Position numbers and translations under genes: made by a program
Shown here: in pieces, positions 1-20,700 of the stretch
Numbering within the stretch: position 1 is the first letter of the stretch
How the letters are laid out: every line of letters begins with the position of its first letter
The notes under the pieces: model-generated
Database searches by the model: none
Seen by the model: the letters and a program-made list of their open reading frames with translations, nothing else
What the model was told of the DNA's origin: nothing
From: Mugil cephalus
Taxonomy: Eukaryota > Chordata > Actinopteri > Mugiliformes > Mugilidae
Direction: 5' to 3'
NCBI RefSeq assembly: GCF_022458985.1
Contig: NC_061773.1
Span: 2,300,001-2,364,000, forward strand
DNA length: 64,000 bases

Positions 1-112
1 AGTTTGAAGGTGTGCCAGGCTTGCGCTCTGGTCTGGAGTGATCGACAAGCCTAATTTGCTCCAGGACAGAATTCACAGCACACTTTGCATATATCAAGCC
101 TCAGCTACTCAC

Positions 113-8928
<8,816 letters not shown>

Positions 8929-9180
8929 TTTTTGCGCCTCGCTAGGAGTTAGCAGCTAGCCGTCTGCTAGCTGTACGGACACACAGGAGCGGAAGGACGG
9001 CTGTTGTTCACTGGCTCAGCTCAGCCCCAAAGCCCAGCCCTCGATGGCCCGGCACCCGGGAGACGACCAAACCGCTTTATCCGTTAGGCTGCGAGTATTA
9101 TTACACTGCGATCTTTACCGACCCCTACCGGCGACCATTAGTAGCTACACGCCGCTAAAAAGTATCTCCGGCCCTCAGTT
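8929..9180 (-). promoter_or_regulatory. Presumed npepl1 promoter and 5' UTR
   Basis: This GC-richer stretch, with ggcccggcacccgggag near 9046, lies directly upstream of the npepl1 start codon in an otherwise AT-rich spacer. No TATA box is evident. The call is positional inference only. Confidence 0.4.
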
Positions 9181-9374
9181 TTCTACATTTCTGCATAAAA
9201 ATTACTGACTTGAACATAAACAGATTTTCACTAAGGTGACCTAACGATTTCTGGGCAGTCCATCTTTTGGATAACATGTCCCCGAGCTGAAGCTGGACGT
9301 TGGCGTTTTATATGTTAGCTCTTATAAACATGAATGAATGAAACATGTTTATGTCTGTTTCTTCTTGATAACAT

Positions 9375-10445
9375 TTAATTATTTATTTTTATCTCCAAGC
9401 ATCCCCGGATTTCAAATCAGAAATCTGATCACCTTAATTTTCGCACAGGTCCTGACAGTAGACAAGGAGTCAACGTCGTCTCTTCCACTTATCTGGGTCC
9501 AGGTCGCAGGGAAGTCCAGACAGGAACCCCCAGGCTTTCCCAGGCCAGACGAGAGATGTAATCCCTTCATTGTGTCCTGGGTCGGCCTTGAGGCCTCCCT
9601 CGGAAGGACATGCCCAAAACACCTCTAACGGGAGGCGTCTGGAAGGCATCCTTACTCCTCCACCACCACCACGGTCTGCCACTGCAGAGGCTGTCAGCCA
9701 GGGCAGCTCTACAATTCATCCACTTGTGGAGCTCCACTGCAGTGGAGCTGTTTCACTACCTCAGAGACTTATACCCTGAAGATTGGATGGCCCAAACCTA
9801 CATATTGGTGGGAGTGAGGACTTCACCAAAGTATTCCATCCACTGCCGGACAATATCCCCAGTTAACGTCAGCGACTCCCCGGCCCCACTGAAAACAGTG
9901 CGGGCAAGTTGCTGCCTACCACTCCTGAGGCGTCAGACAATCTTATTCCATTGCCTCACCGAAATCCTCCCATGGCCGAGTTTTTGCCTCAGCGACTGCC
10001 CTGGCCATGGACTGCCTAGCTATCCAGTACTGGTCAACTGGTTGCAGAAACCCACAGACCAACCATGCCCTCCTTCTAGGGCCTCCTTCTTCAGCCTGAC
10101 GGCTCCCCTCACCCCTGGGGTTCACCAGTGGGTTTGGGAATTACTGCCACGACCAGCACCAGTGACTTTGCGGCTGCAACTTGCAACAGCCGCCTCAACA
10201 ATGGCAGAGCGGAACATGGCCAATTTGGACTCAGTGTCCCTCACTGCCCCCAGGACGCGATTGAAGCTCTGAGGTGGGATTTGAAGACCATCCTGACAGG
10301 TTCCTCACTATTCGTTTGAGACTACCAGGTCTATGAGGTGTCTTTGACCTAGGTCACCATAGTGCCAAGAGCACCAATGAACAGCCTTATCATGGTGTTA
10401 GATATGGACAGACTGCAGTCCAGCATCCATCCTAACCCAATTGAA
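9375..10445 (-). mobile_element. Antisense fragment of a LINE 5' region (non-LTR retrotransposon)
   Basis: The stretch is notably more GC-rich than its flanks and resembles, from memory, a high-copy teleost LINE read in antisense (for example around 10060-10280 and 10340-10420). The open frame at 9610-10272 on the plus strand is a by-product of this, not a fish gene. Both ends are ragged with no poly-A or target duplication seen. The family cannot be fixed by eye. Confidence 0.6.
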
Positions 10446-11065
10446 CAAAGCAAACATATATGTTATACTTCTGAATTTATTTATTCACAAAAATTAATTA
10501 TTTGTATATACAGTATTTGTGTGTGTTTCAAAAGTATGTAAACCCTTGTTCACATACAGTATCTGGTGTGCAACTACAACAGCAACATGTATTATGAATG
10601 ATAAAATTGACTGGAAACCCTGTTAATAGTAATTAGTAATAAATTAGTAAGGAGATTTCCACAGGAAATTGTAAAAGTAAATAGAGTCCATCTGAGATAT
10701 CTGAATATATTTTACAGATATGATGCGATAATTCAAACAAACGAAAAAACAAAAAAAAACACCCATGATTCCAAGCTGCAGCGTCAGCATGTTTCAAACT
10801 AAGACCGTGTCAAATCAAATCCATCAATTACCCCAACTCCATGTCAGATCTCCATAGCTGAAGTTAATTAATCGCCACTTAATCCTTAAAAATGACTTAA
10901 AACTTATTCTTAAAGAGATTCTTTCTATTCTTGTTTTTTTTTATTTTTTTTATTGTTCTTGCTAATAATGAAAATAAAGTTAATCGCCACTCGAGCCCAG
11001 AAATATGCCGGAAATCATATGTCATACATTTACACATACTTCTATTATTTTTTTGGCAGTTAGAT
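10446..11065. other. AT-rich spacer
   Basis: Low-complexity A/T-rich DNA with T-runs near 10935-10955. No gene or RNA was recognised. Confidence 0.5.
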
Positions 11066-11290
11066 ATTCAATTCAGTTCAATTCAATATTATTTATATAG
11101 CGCCAATAACGATACAAATTGTCTCAAGACACTTTACAAAAAACAGCCTGCCACCTCCAGAGCAGCCTGAGGGTGACGGTGGCAAGGAAGAACTCCCTTT
11201 AAACAGGAAGAAACCTTAAGCAGAACCCAGCTCATAAGGAGGAACCCATCTGCTGAAAGTCAGCCAGGTGAAAACGGAGAAAATAGATAT
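11066..11290. repeat. Teleost dispersed repeat
   Basis: The segment contains ttatttatatagcgccaat, ctcaagacactttacaaaaa, gaagaactccctttaaacag and gaagaaaccttaagcagaac. These are hallmarks of a repeat seen across many fish introns. Its class is uncertain to me. Confidence 0.65.
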
Positions 11291-14200
11291 GTATCTTATC
11301 AGTATAATTGACTAATTAATTGACTGCACAAGTTCACATATATTGTAAAACTCAGAAGTTAGTTAGAAGCCTACAATAATCACAAAATTAAAATTAAAAC
11401 TAAAAAATAAACTGAATCCTCACATTAAATTAACCGAGGATTAATAAAATAAGAATTTACACAACCAAGCATTTTCAGATTATGCAGCAGCTGCAACATG
11501 CACTCACAGTCACAACAAATGTCACACTTACCTTCACTTTAATAATCATTTATGTTAACAGAATAGAAAAAAAGGCCACTGTAAATCATTGGTAGTAACA
11601 GTCAGACATTATGCATTGGTCATATGATCACAGGTTACGTGACAGGAAGGCCACAGTTTGTCAGGTTGAGGAACTGTGCTGTCTGAGCTGTCTATTTTTC
11701 TTAATGTACATCACATCTTTGGAGAACTGTAGTAAGATGCTGCAGATGTTTTATCAGGATATGGTGGCAAGTGTGTAATTTTGCTCTGCATTCTATCATA
11801 CTGCCAATAATAACTAGACTTGGAGTAAACGTAATTCCGTAACGTAAAAGCACAAAACAGAGAACAGACAAACAAATAAATGAACAAACAAAAATGAAAA
11901 GACAATTGATGAAGTCGCAGGCTCCCACTGGCCACCCTGATCTTACGGGGTGGATTGTAGGGAGGCATCTTGGTCTCTGCTTTGAGCCTAGTCATCCCCT
12001 CTTCCTGAAGCACTTTGATCAAGACTGAAAAATAGTAACAAGATTCAGTCATACCTTGTGATGCTGTAAAGAGTACACTCTTTTGTTTTTCTGCTTTTCA
12101 AAGGAAAACAATTGACCCAATAGTTTCCTTCCATTTCCCAAGCAAGCTAGACTGACCTTCTCCCCTGCACGAGTGCATGTGTATACGAATGTAAGTGTAG
12201 TGTGCACATGTTTTATGCCACAACACACCAAAACAGCTGATAAAATCTCCCAAATCCATTATCGTCCTTTCTAGTAGAGCTGTGCAGCAGAAGTGTGTTG
12301 AGCACATTAGCACATTTTCTACCCTGTAGGATCTAAGCTAACAATAGCCTGGACCAGAAAAACAAAGTTCAAGCATCAGGGCACTAACTGTTCAACACAT
12401 CACATTTGCAAATGGCACAAATTACATTTAAGAGACCATATAACACTCATTGGCTGATAATTAAAAGACTGTTTTTCTTACTGTCTTCTCAAACTTCCAC
12501 TTTGGAGATCCAACATGGAGTTGAGGCATGGCAGCGCCCTTGTCATCCACCTTGGCTGCAGGTGGGTACCTCTCACCCAAGTGCTACATTTAACATTTAG
12601 ATTTAATATTTACATTTAGAACATTAAGATTTTACATTTTATATTTAGAATTAACTTTAACAGTTAAACATTTAGCAAATGTGATAAGAATCTCACCTCA
12701 TTTTTTTTTAGCATTTTGGTGCTAAACTTAAGAAAAATTGTGTTCATTTCAACACAACATTACAAATGGCGCAACATTAACTCGAGATCTCAAGAGAACA
12801 GAACAAAAGTTTTATAGAAACGATTCATTTAAATATTTAAACCAGGATATTAAGGTTTCTGTGTGTTTCACTCTGTCACATTAGAAATTTGCAAAGTATT
12901 CAGAAATAGAATTTTCTATTTCATGCTCTACCTGCTTCATTTAAAACCACCACACAATTCATCATTTCTCAAACATTTCTCACATTTAAATAAACTTAAA
13001 TCTGAGAACAAAAACTGCACAAACCTTAGAGATGGTAGTAATTTATTTATTTTCTGTCATATGAATTATAATCACAAGAGAACCACAGAGTATTCAAGTT
13101 ATTTCATCTAAACCTCAGTAAACTGTTTGGAAGACACAGATTATTGAAATGAAATGCAGCATCAGAAAAAAAATCCTGACTTCCATTATTTCAGGGCGAC
13201 ATATGTTTAGAAATGTCAGACAGACTGCTGCAGTTAATTAAACACTAATTTTAAGTGCAGAAACAAACATTTGCAGAATACTACAAATGACACTTGCTGC
13301 AAAACGCACTCTCGTGTCAATGTGCAAACAGCTTAAAGCGTTTCAGGTTTTCTTAGGACAAGATTGTATGTGGCTTACAATGCTGGAAAAAAAGAAAATA
13401 TTTAATATACAACACCATTTAAAAAATACAAGGGATCTTTAAAGACAGAGGCAGTGACAGGTGTATTGTGTTAGTTTATGAATAATAAGTTAGAAACTCA
13501 TTAAAAAGATTGAAGACGCTGCCAATTTAATTTGAAATCTTACAACATTTGAAACATTTAATATGTAAAGTTTCACTGAATGTCAAATACTGGATGCTCA
13601 AATGTTACCAGTCACTTTGGGGATCGTTTCCACTTAAAACACAGAGAACATTGTAGTACAAAATCACAAAGAAATAATTATAAAATACACAAAATGTCAG
13701 GGTTTTTTTTTGGTGCTTCATAGAAATTGTGGCAATTTCATTTCAATAATTAAACATCAGATGTAGAGCTGAAACAAGTGACTGATTGGTCAAACCAAAC
13801 ATTTGATAAGATATTGACTCTTGAAACTAAAATGCCAAACATCTGTGTTTTGCACTGTGTTGGTTTATATTTAAAAAAACAAAAACAAAAAAACTTTTAT
13901 ATAGGAACACAGTTGAAAATCACATTCACTAAAAATACATTTTAAGCTCAAAGCCTGAATGATTTTCTTCCTGTGCAACACATGATTTTTATTTCTCTGA
14001 TCTTTCTCTTCCTGGCTTATTTAACTGAAATATATCTTTTTCACTTGGTAGCATCCAGCTCAACATGTGCTTCTTATTGCACCTACTATACAGTACTCAC
14101 TGACCTGAGGTTTATTCTCAATCATTTGGGATTTTCAACATAATACAAGTAAAAGCTTCGACTTTGTTTTAAGAACTATATATACACTAGACCTGGTAAA

Positions 14201-14765
14201 CTATAATACTAAAACTAGAGACATGCTTGTGACTGATACTTCGAAATGTAAATCAGTAAATGATAACATTATTAGTTATATATACTAGCATAGTGTTTGC
14301 TACACCCTGGTCTGGATAAGAAAATAGTGTCTTATTAATTGCATAAAAGGTTCACAGCACCTGTTAGATATTATAAGTATGTTAAGAAGCAGTGTCTAAT
14401 ATTAGACACAGACGTAAATAAAACATGCACACAACAAATGCATGAGGATTCTCGTATCAGCTGAGGACAAAGATGGAGATTGGCTTTCTTGGTTAAAGAG
14501 CTCAAATATATATAAAAAAAAAAAAAAAAACACTGAAAGAGGTTCAAGTGGGAAGGCTTGTGTAGTGTGCTCACGTTTAAACTTCCATTAATTTCGAACA
14601 GTTAGTGCTTCATTCAAATAACTCGTAACCGGTCTACTAATTTAAGTAATGCCTAAGACTAGATTTTAGAAAAGCAGTCACTGCTACTGGTACATGAGTT
14701 AATGCAATATGTGCAGCTGTCTACACTGGGACGACACAGTAGCGTTGGCCGAAACCTTAATGAAC
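11291..14765. other. Spacer including ankrd52 3' UTR
   Basis: AT-rich DNA. The part nearest 14765 should be ankrd52 3' UTR; reverse-strand AATAAA candidates occur near 13987 and 13037, but the true cleavage site cannot be chosen. Two short protein-like islands on the minus strand (about 11948-12026 and 12460-12545) are discussed as a finding. No other gene was recognised. Confidence 0.45.
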
Positions 14766-17700
14766 TCAGGCATGACACAAGTTTCCACCGGAGCCACAGG
14801 TGGCAGCGATGCCACAGTTTTTCAGGATGGGGTTGAAGTGGGTGGCTGTGCTGGCCTCTCTGGGAGGGAAAGGCTTCATGGTGGAGAGGATCAGGGCCAG
14901 GCAGTCAGCTACGTTTTTATTTGGGGCACAGGCCAGAGCTGGTGTGTGGCCTGCAGACGATCCACAGGGAAAGTGTTACACAGTTTCTGGCTGGAAGCAT
15001 GCACTCAAATGACATTCCGTCACTTAAACATTAATTATTCCAGCATACCTTCCTCGTCTACGGCCATGACTGCGGCTCCTCTGCTCAGTAACACCTGCAC
15101 TACTGTGGCCAGGCCTTTTCTTGCTGCAATGTGAAGGGGCCTGCATGAAAAACAGACACAGAGGCATGTCTGACTGCTGATTATTTCCATTATTTCATTG
15201 TTCCAAGTTTTGATAGGATGTATTTTGAAATAACAGCATGCAGATGCTAGTGCCATTAGAAAAACTCACATTTGGAGAGCATTGTTTCTTGCATTTATGA
15301 GGGATGGGTCGGTGATCTCTCCCAGGATCAACAGGGCACACATCTCATGACCCTGCAGAGTAGATTTTTAACAAGCCATCACCGGATCTGTGAGATAGTA
15401 AAATAATCTCTTGCTGCTACTATCATGCAAAAGTTCATGTGCCACTGCATGCAGTCCATTCAGTCCATTCGTCTGTGTGTGTGTGTGTGTGAGACCTTGC
15501 TGCAGGCTAAATGAAGGGCTGTGTTATTATTGACATCCACCAGGGTCAGGTCTGGCTTGGCATTGTGCAGCAAGAACTCTAAAATGAAGAGAATAAACAA
15601 GAGCGAACACAGGCCGTAAACACGACAAGGCTTGGTGCAACAAAAATAATGAAAGGGTACACATGAGAAACTTCTTAAAGGTGCACATGCATCTTTATGT
15701 GACCTTGCCACAATCACATACCAACAGCCATGGTCTGTCCACAGTCGGCAGCAACCATCAGAGCAGAGCATCCACTGCTGTCCACAGCATTGACCTCTGC
15801 TCCCTGGGCCAGGACCAGCTGGAGCCCAGCAACACTTCCTGAATAAGCAGCTGCATGCAGCGGAGTCCTGCACAGCACACACCAAAACACAGGATGACAC
15901 AGTCAGAGTCTGAAATACTGTTCAGTCTGTATCTTTCTGCATACAGCGGCGGGAAACAAATCGTATAAAAGTTGAATTTAGAAATCCTTCAACAAACGCA
16001 AAATGATTTGATAAAACTTTACATGTCATATCATTTTTAAACACTTCTTTGGGTATGAAGAACTTGTAGGTAACAATCATGTTGCAAATGATTTGAAAGG
16101 ATATATCACTAGTCAGATCATTTCTTTGCAGATTTAAAATGAAACTAAACATTTTAGACTTCTATTTAAACCCACCTTCCTTTGGCATCACTAACACTGC
16201 CTATCTGGGAACCAACAGCTTTCACAAGAAGTCCAGCAGCAACATCGTGTCCATTAACTCTATGTGGAGGGAAGAACAGACAAGATGTTTATTGTAACTT
16301 AAGTCTACGTTTGTATGTATATAAATATATGTATGCATTACAGTACTCACAGAGCACAGTGCAATGGGGTGAATAAGTTTCCTTCCTGGTTGCTAAAAAG
16401 TTTGTTTTCAAGTAAAATGTGTAAACACCCTTCATGCCCTGTAGAAGATCAGAAACAATAAACAGATGATTATTATTAAAACCTTCATGCATTAGTTAAT
16501 ACAGAACAGAGCGCTGCTCTAAAAATGTCTGTCTATTCATGTATGTTATTATGTACACCAATCAGCTACCCATTAAAATGGACATGGGTCTTCTGAGGGT
16601 GTCCTGTGGTGTCTGATAACATAATGTTGTTAGTGGGGGTCTTTGGGTCCTATGGGTTGAGGGGAGGGGCCTCTGTGGATCATCCCACAGATACATGACC
16701 TGGCCTTCAAATTCACTAGATCCCAAAATGATCAACACATTGCGCTGTCAAGGAGTGTGGTATTGCTATGGGGTGGGGGTGCCTGGTATGGTCTATGTTG
16801 TATAATGTTGTGGCTGATCGGTGTATATATAACCCTGAACTAAAGCCTGTTGTTAACTTTGTTCAGAGGCCTCACCGTGGTAGGCAGCCCAGTGAGTGGG
16901 CGTGTAGCCTCTGTAGTCCAACATGGAGTCCAGAGGGTCCAACCTCTTAGCAGCCATAAGCAAAGTGTGAAGCAGCTCTGTGTGACCGCAGGACGCTGCC
17001 AGGTGCAGAGGAGTCCTTCCCTGAGAGTCTCTACACAGGGCAGAAGCCCCATGTTCCAACAGAGCAGAAACACAATCCTCACTCCCCAGCATGGCCTGTA
17101 GGACACAAGGGGGAAAATGAGATGTGTTGGCGAGGTTGTAAAGGTCTGATTTTCAATTCAATTAGAGAATAAAGCAGAATTAAAAAAGAGAGATGTGTAC
17201 ACACTCACAGCTCTGTGTAATGCAGTGAAGCCCTGTTTGTCTGCAGCATCTGCCTTTGCTTTTTTCTCCAGCAGGACATGGACACAATCGGTGTGACGTC
17301 CCAGAGCTGCCAGCATGAGAGCAGTCCTGACAAAGACAACACGCGGAATTCAGCACCATAGGACATGTGTCTTCAACGTTTTTCGGGCCAAGGACCCCCC
17401 CAAACTTATAATCATACCTACTTCCCATTCTAGACTCAAACAGACTAAGAAAATGACAACACACTGTCAGTGACGAAGACATTTATCTGGACCTTTGCTC
17501 AGTTATTCATGGAAATTTTCAAAATGAGAGATTCAGTCTGTCATGCCACAAATCTTCATTTTTGATGTTTTCTTAGTCAATAAATTAATAGGAGACAAAT
17601 AATAATCTGAAATGTGAAGTGACTCACTGTCCCTGTGTGTCTGGACTGTCAATGATGTCGGCACTTTGTTCCCCGTTGACTAATAAAAGCAGACAGTCCA

Positions 17701-20700
17701 CTTGGCCCTCAGCGGCTGCACACAGGAAATGGAGAATAAAATGAAACATTTGTTCTTTAGAAGTTCCCACTAAGTTTGTTCAACATAAACATTTACAGGA
17801 CACTAAAACAAAACATGCATTGTATAATTGTTCATGTTTAATCTCAACAGGTTCCAAACACATCCACACCTGCAGCGTGGAGCGGCGTCCACTTGTGCTT
17901 GTGCTCCTTCAGGGTGTAGGAGGCTTGGTGCTTCAACAGGACGTCCACGCATGTGGAAAAGCCTCTCTGAGCCGCCAGGTGGAGAGCAGTTTGGCCTTCG
18001 ATGTCCCGCACATCCAGACTCACCAGCGTCTCACAAAGCAAATGCAGCGCCTCACAATGACCATAATAGGCCTGTAGCAACATGACGACAGGGTCAAACA
18101 CATGTTAACAGGAAGAGCTTCATATAGAAGTCACATTCAGTATATTTATACTTACAGCTAAGTGCAAAGGACTGACTGGAATATTACTTTCAGCTTCTTC
18201 GAGACAGTTGAAAGAAATCTCCAAGAGCTGCAAGAGGAATAAAGCTTTGATTAGAGCCAGGCGGCAGTCAGTTAATCAGAGACAAATTCTGAAAACTACA
18301 TCATCTACCGACCAGTTCGAGATGCTGTTTGTTCCCATAAGCTGCAGCATAGTGGACTGCGCTGTAACCCTTGCTGTTCTTCAGAGTTGGGTTCGCCCCG
18401 TTGTCAAGCAAGTAGTCTAAACACCTGGACACAAAGAGTCAAGGAAGATTAGGATCCCTTGCTTTATGTGTTATTCATTTTCAGAATATCTGTATCATTT
18501 GCGGCACTTTCCACTTGATTTTGATAAAAAAATGTGTCTTAATTAGGGCCAGGACTTTAACGCGTTAATTAAGATTAATTAACTACACAAAAACGCATTT
18601 TAATGACACTTATTTTTGCACCATGGAACGTCTCTCACTGGACGAGTTTGAGGTAAACTGATTATAGGCCTACTGGAGCACAAAAACAGCCGCCGACAAT
18701 GACACTGCCTGAGGAGTTTTGATGTAGCCCGAACGCAGCTCAAACCGACCTGGTGCCTCAGCACGGCAACCAAGCCTTGATAACACACCGGATCCACGCT
18801 GGTTTACAGTATCCTCCCGTATTTTGCCGCTCGCTACCGGAGCTTCTTAAAAAAAAAAGAAAAAAAAAAAGCACTCGTTGTGGTGGCGGAGCTTCCTCAG
18901 CTGCAGCTGAACAGCTGACATGTGCTCAGACATAGGTACAGACCTCTCTCTGTCTCACGGTGCACTTCATTATTATAGGACTTCAGCCTCAGAGCTCTCT
19001 GTCTTCAGACTGTCCTGACCTGTCCCAGAACATCACACGGGGACAACATGGAGCCTGTGTGATTGGTTACTGAGTTTTATTAATGTTTACATCAAGCTGA
19101 GTTCAAAATCAGTTTATGCTACTGTGATTTGCACCCCTAGTCTGTTGGTCTTGGTTAAGTACCACCTTGTAAAAAAAGTAAACAGTGTTTTGTTACTTAA
19201 GCTTATGTATTCAGTCAATACTCAATGTAGATACCAAAATCCAAGTGAAAAAAAATGCTTCTCACTGTTCTCAGGTCAAATATTTTTAAGTGATGCGATT
19301 AATTTCGATTAATTAGTTACAAAGCTTCTAATTAATTAGATTAATTTTTTTAATCGAGTCCTGGCCCTAGTTTTAATACGAAATAAGCAATATGATTTTC
19401 TAGAGCCCTTTATATATTATATTAATGATGAGAAGATGAGTGGATCCTCATACACTAGAGGACATTAGTAGTATAATGATAGAAATAGAAAAGAATCTGG
19501 TTTGTGTTCACAATAAACAACCTGTGACTTACAGAGAGGCTTCTTGTTCCTTTTCCACGATGAGGTCTTGTTCAGACTCCCCTCTGTGGAAAAAGAAAGA
19601 CGAGCACTTGAAGAAAGATGAATTAATCTGCAATGGTGCATTGAGTGGATTCTGACCACTAACATTGTATTTTTTAATGAATAATAAAGATGTGCAGCAC
19701 ATTGAATCAATTTGACTAAATTGTTTTGTAGTGAAAAATATTCAGAGGCAGTGAGCGTGCACCGTTACATTCTGCTCATATGTTTTCAATAAAACCTACA
19801 CACACAAAGGTTATCAGGGCACTAAAACAAGCCAGCTAACTATTCTTAGAATACGTATCATGTTGTTTGTCAGGTGCTTTATGCAAACATCCTGTTTACA
19901 AAGGACAAAATGCTGCTGAAAACCATGACTGAGCATTTGTTTGGAGGAGAGCACATCGACCAACCAGCCAAGCAGCTGACTAAAGTTATAAAAGGTAAAG
20001 CCCCTCACCCACAGAAGGTGTGCGAAGCAGCGGTGTAGTGCAGAGGGCTGCAGCCCGTCACGTCCAGCTCATTGACCTCTGCGCCGGCTCTCACAAGAGA
20101 GACTGTGCATTGGCTGTTCCCGTTTGCTGCAGCATAGTGCAGAGGAGATCTGCAAGGACAGAGCACAGCCGTGATATCAGGTTAACACCAGCACACAGCT
20201 CAGTTCTTACATCCAGACGTTCAGCTCGGCACTGCGTACCTTCCCAAATCATCCTTAATATCCAGTTCAGCACCACTGTTTAACAGCAAGTTGAGGCACT
20301 CGACATTTCTAGAAAACAAAATTATACATTCATTTAGTTTAAGAACCAAGTTTCTCATAAGAGCCCACAAACATATGTAAAGTTTTCTGCTGCATGCAGA
20401 GGAAAGTAACTCTAATAGATGACAATATCATCAATGTGCAGTTGGAAAATAAAAACAAATGCAATTACTTGTTACAGTAGTTAGTGGTACTGACAAGGAC
20501 TGCTGCAGCTCATACTATATTTATCTGTCTGGGTTTAGCCCAGGCCTTAACAGATAAATTCAGAGAGCAAAAATAGTCAGAGGCACTATGCGTGTTCATC
20601 ACTGACCCTCCAGAGGCGGCTGCATGCAGACAGGTCCTCCCGTGATCGTCCAACGTGTTGATATCAAACCCCACTGCTGGCGTTGGACCAACGGTCAGAG

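Noticed and set aside
9610-10272. 220-residue open frame on the plus strand
   Set aside because: It lies inside an antisense LINE fragment; its composition (P, L, S rich, no domain) fits a chance frame in GC-rich repeat DNA.
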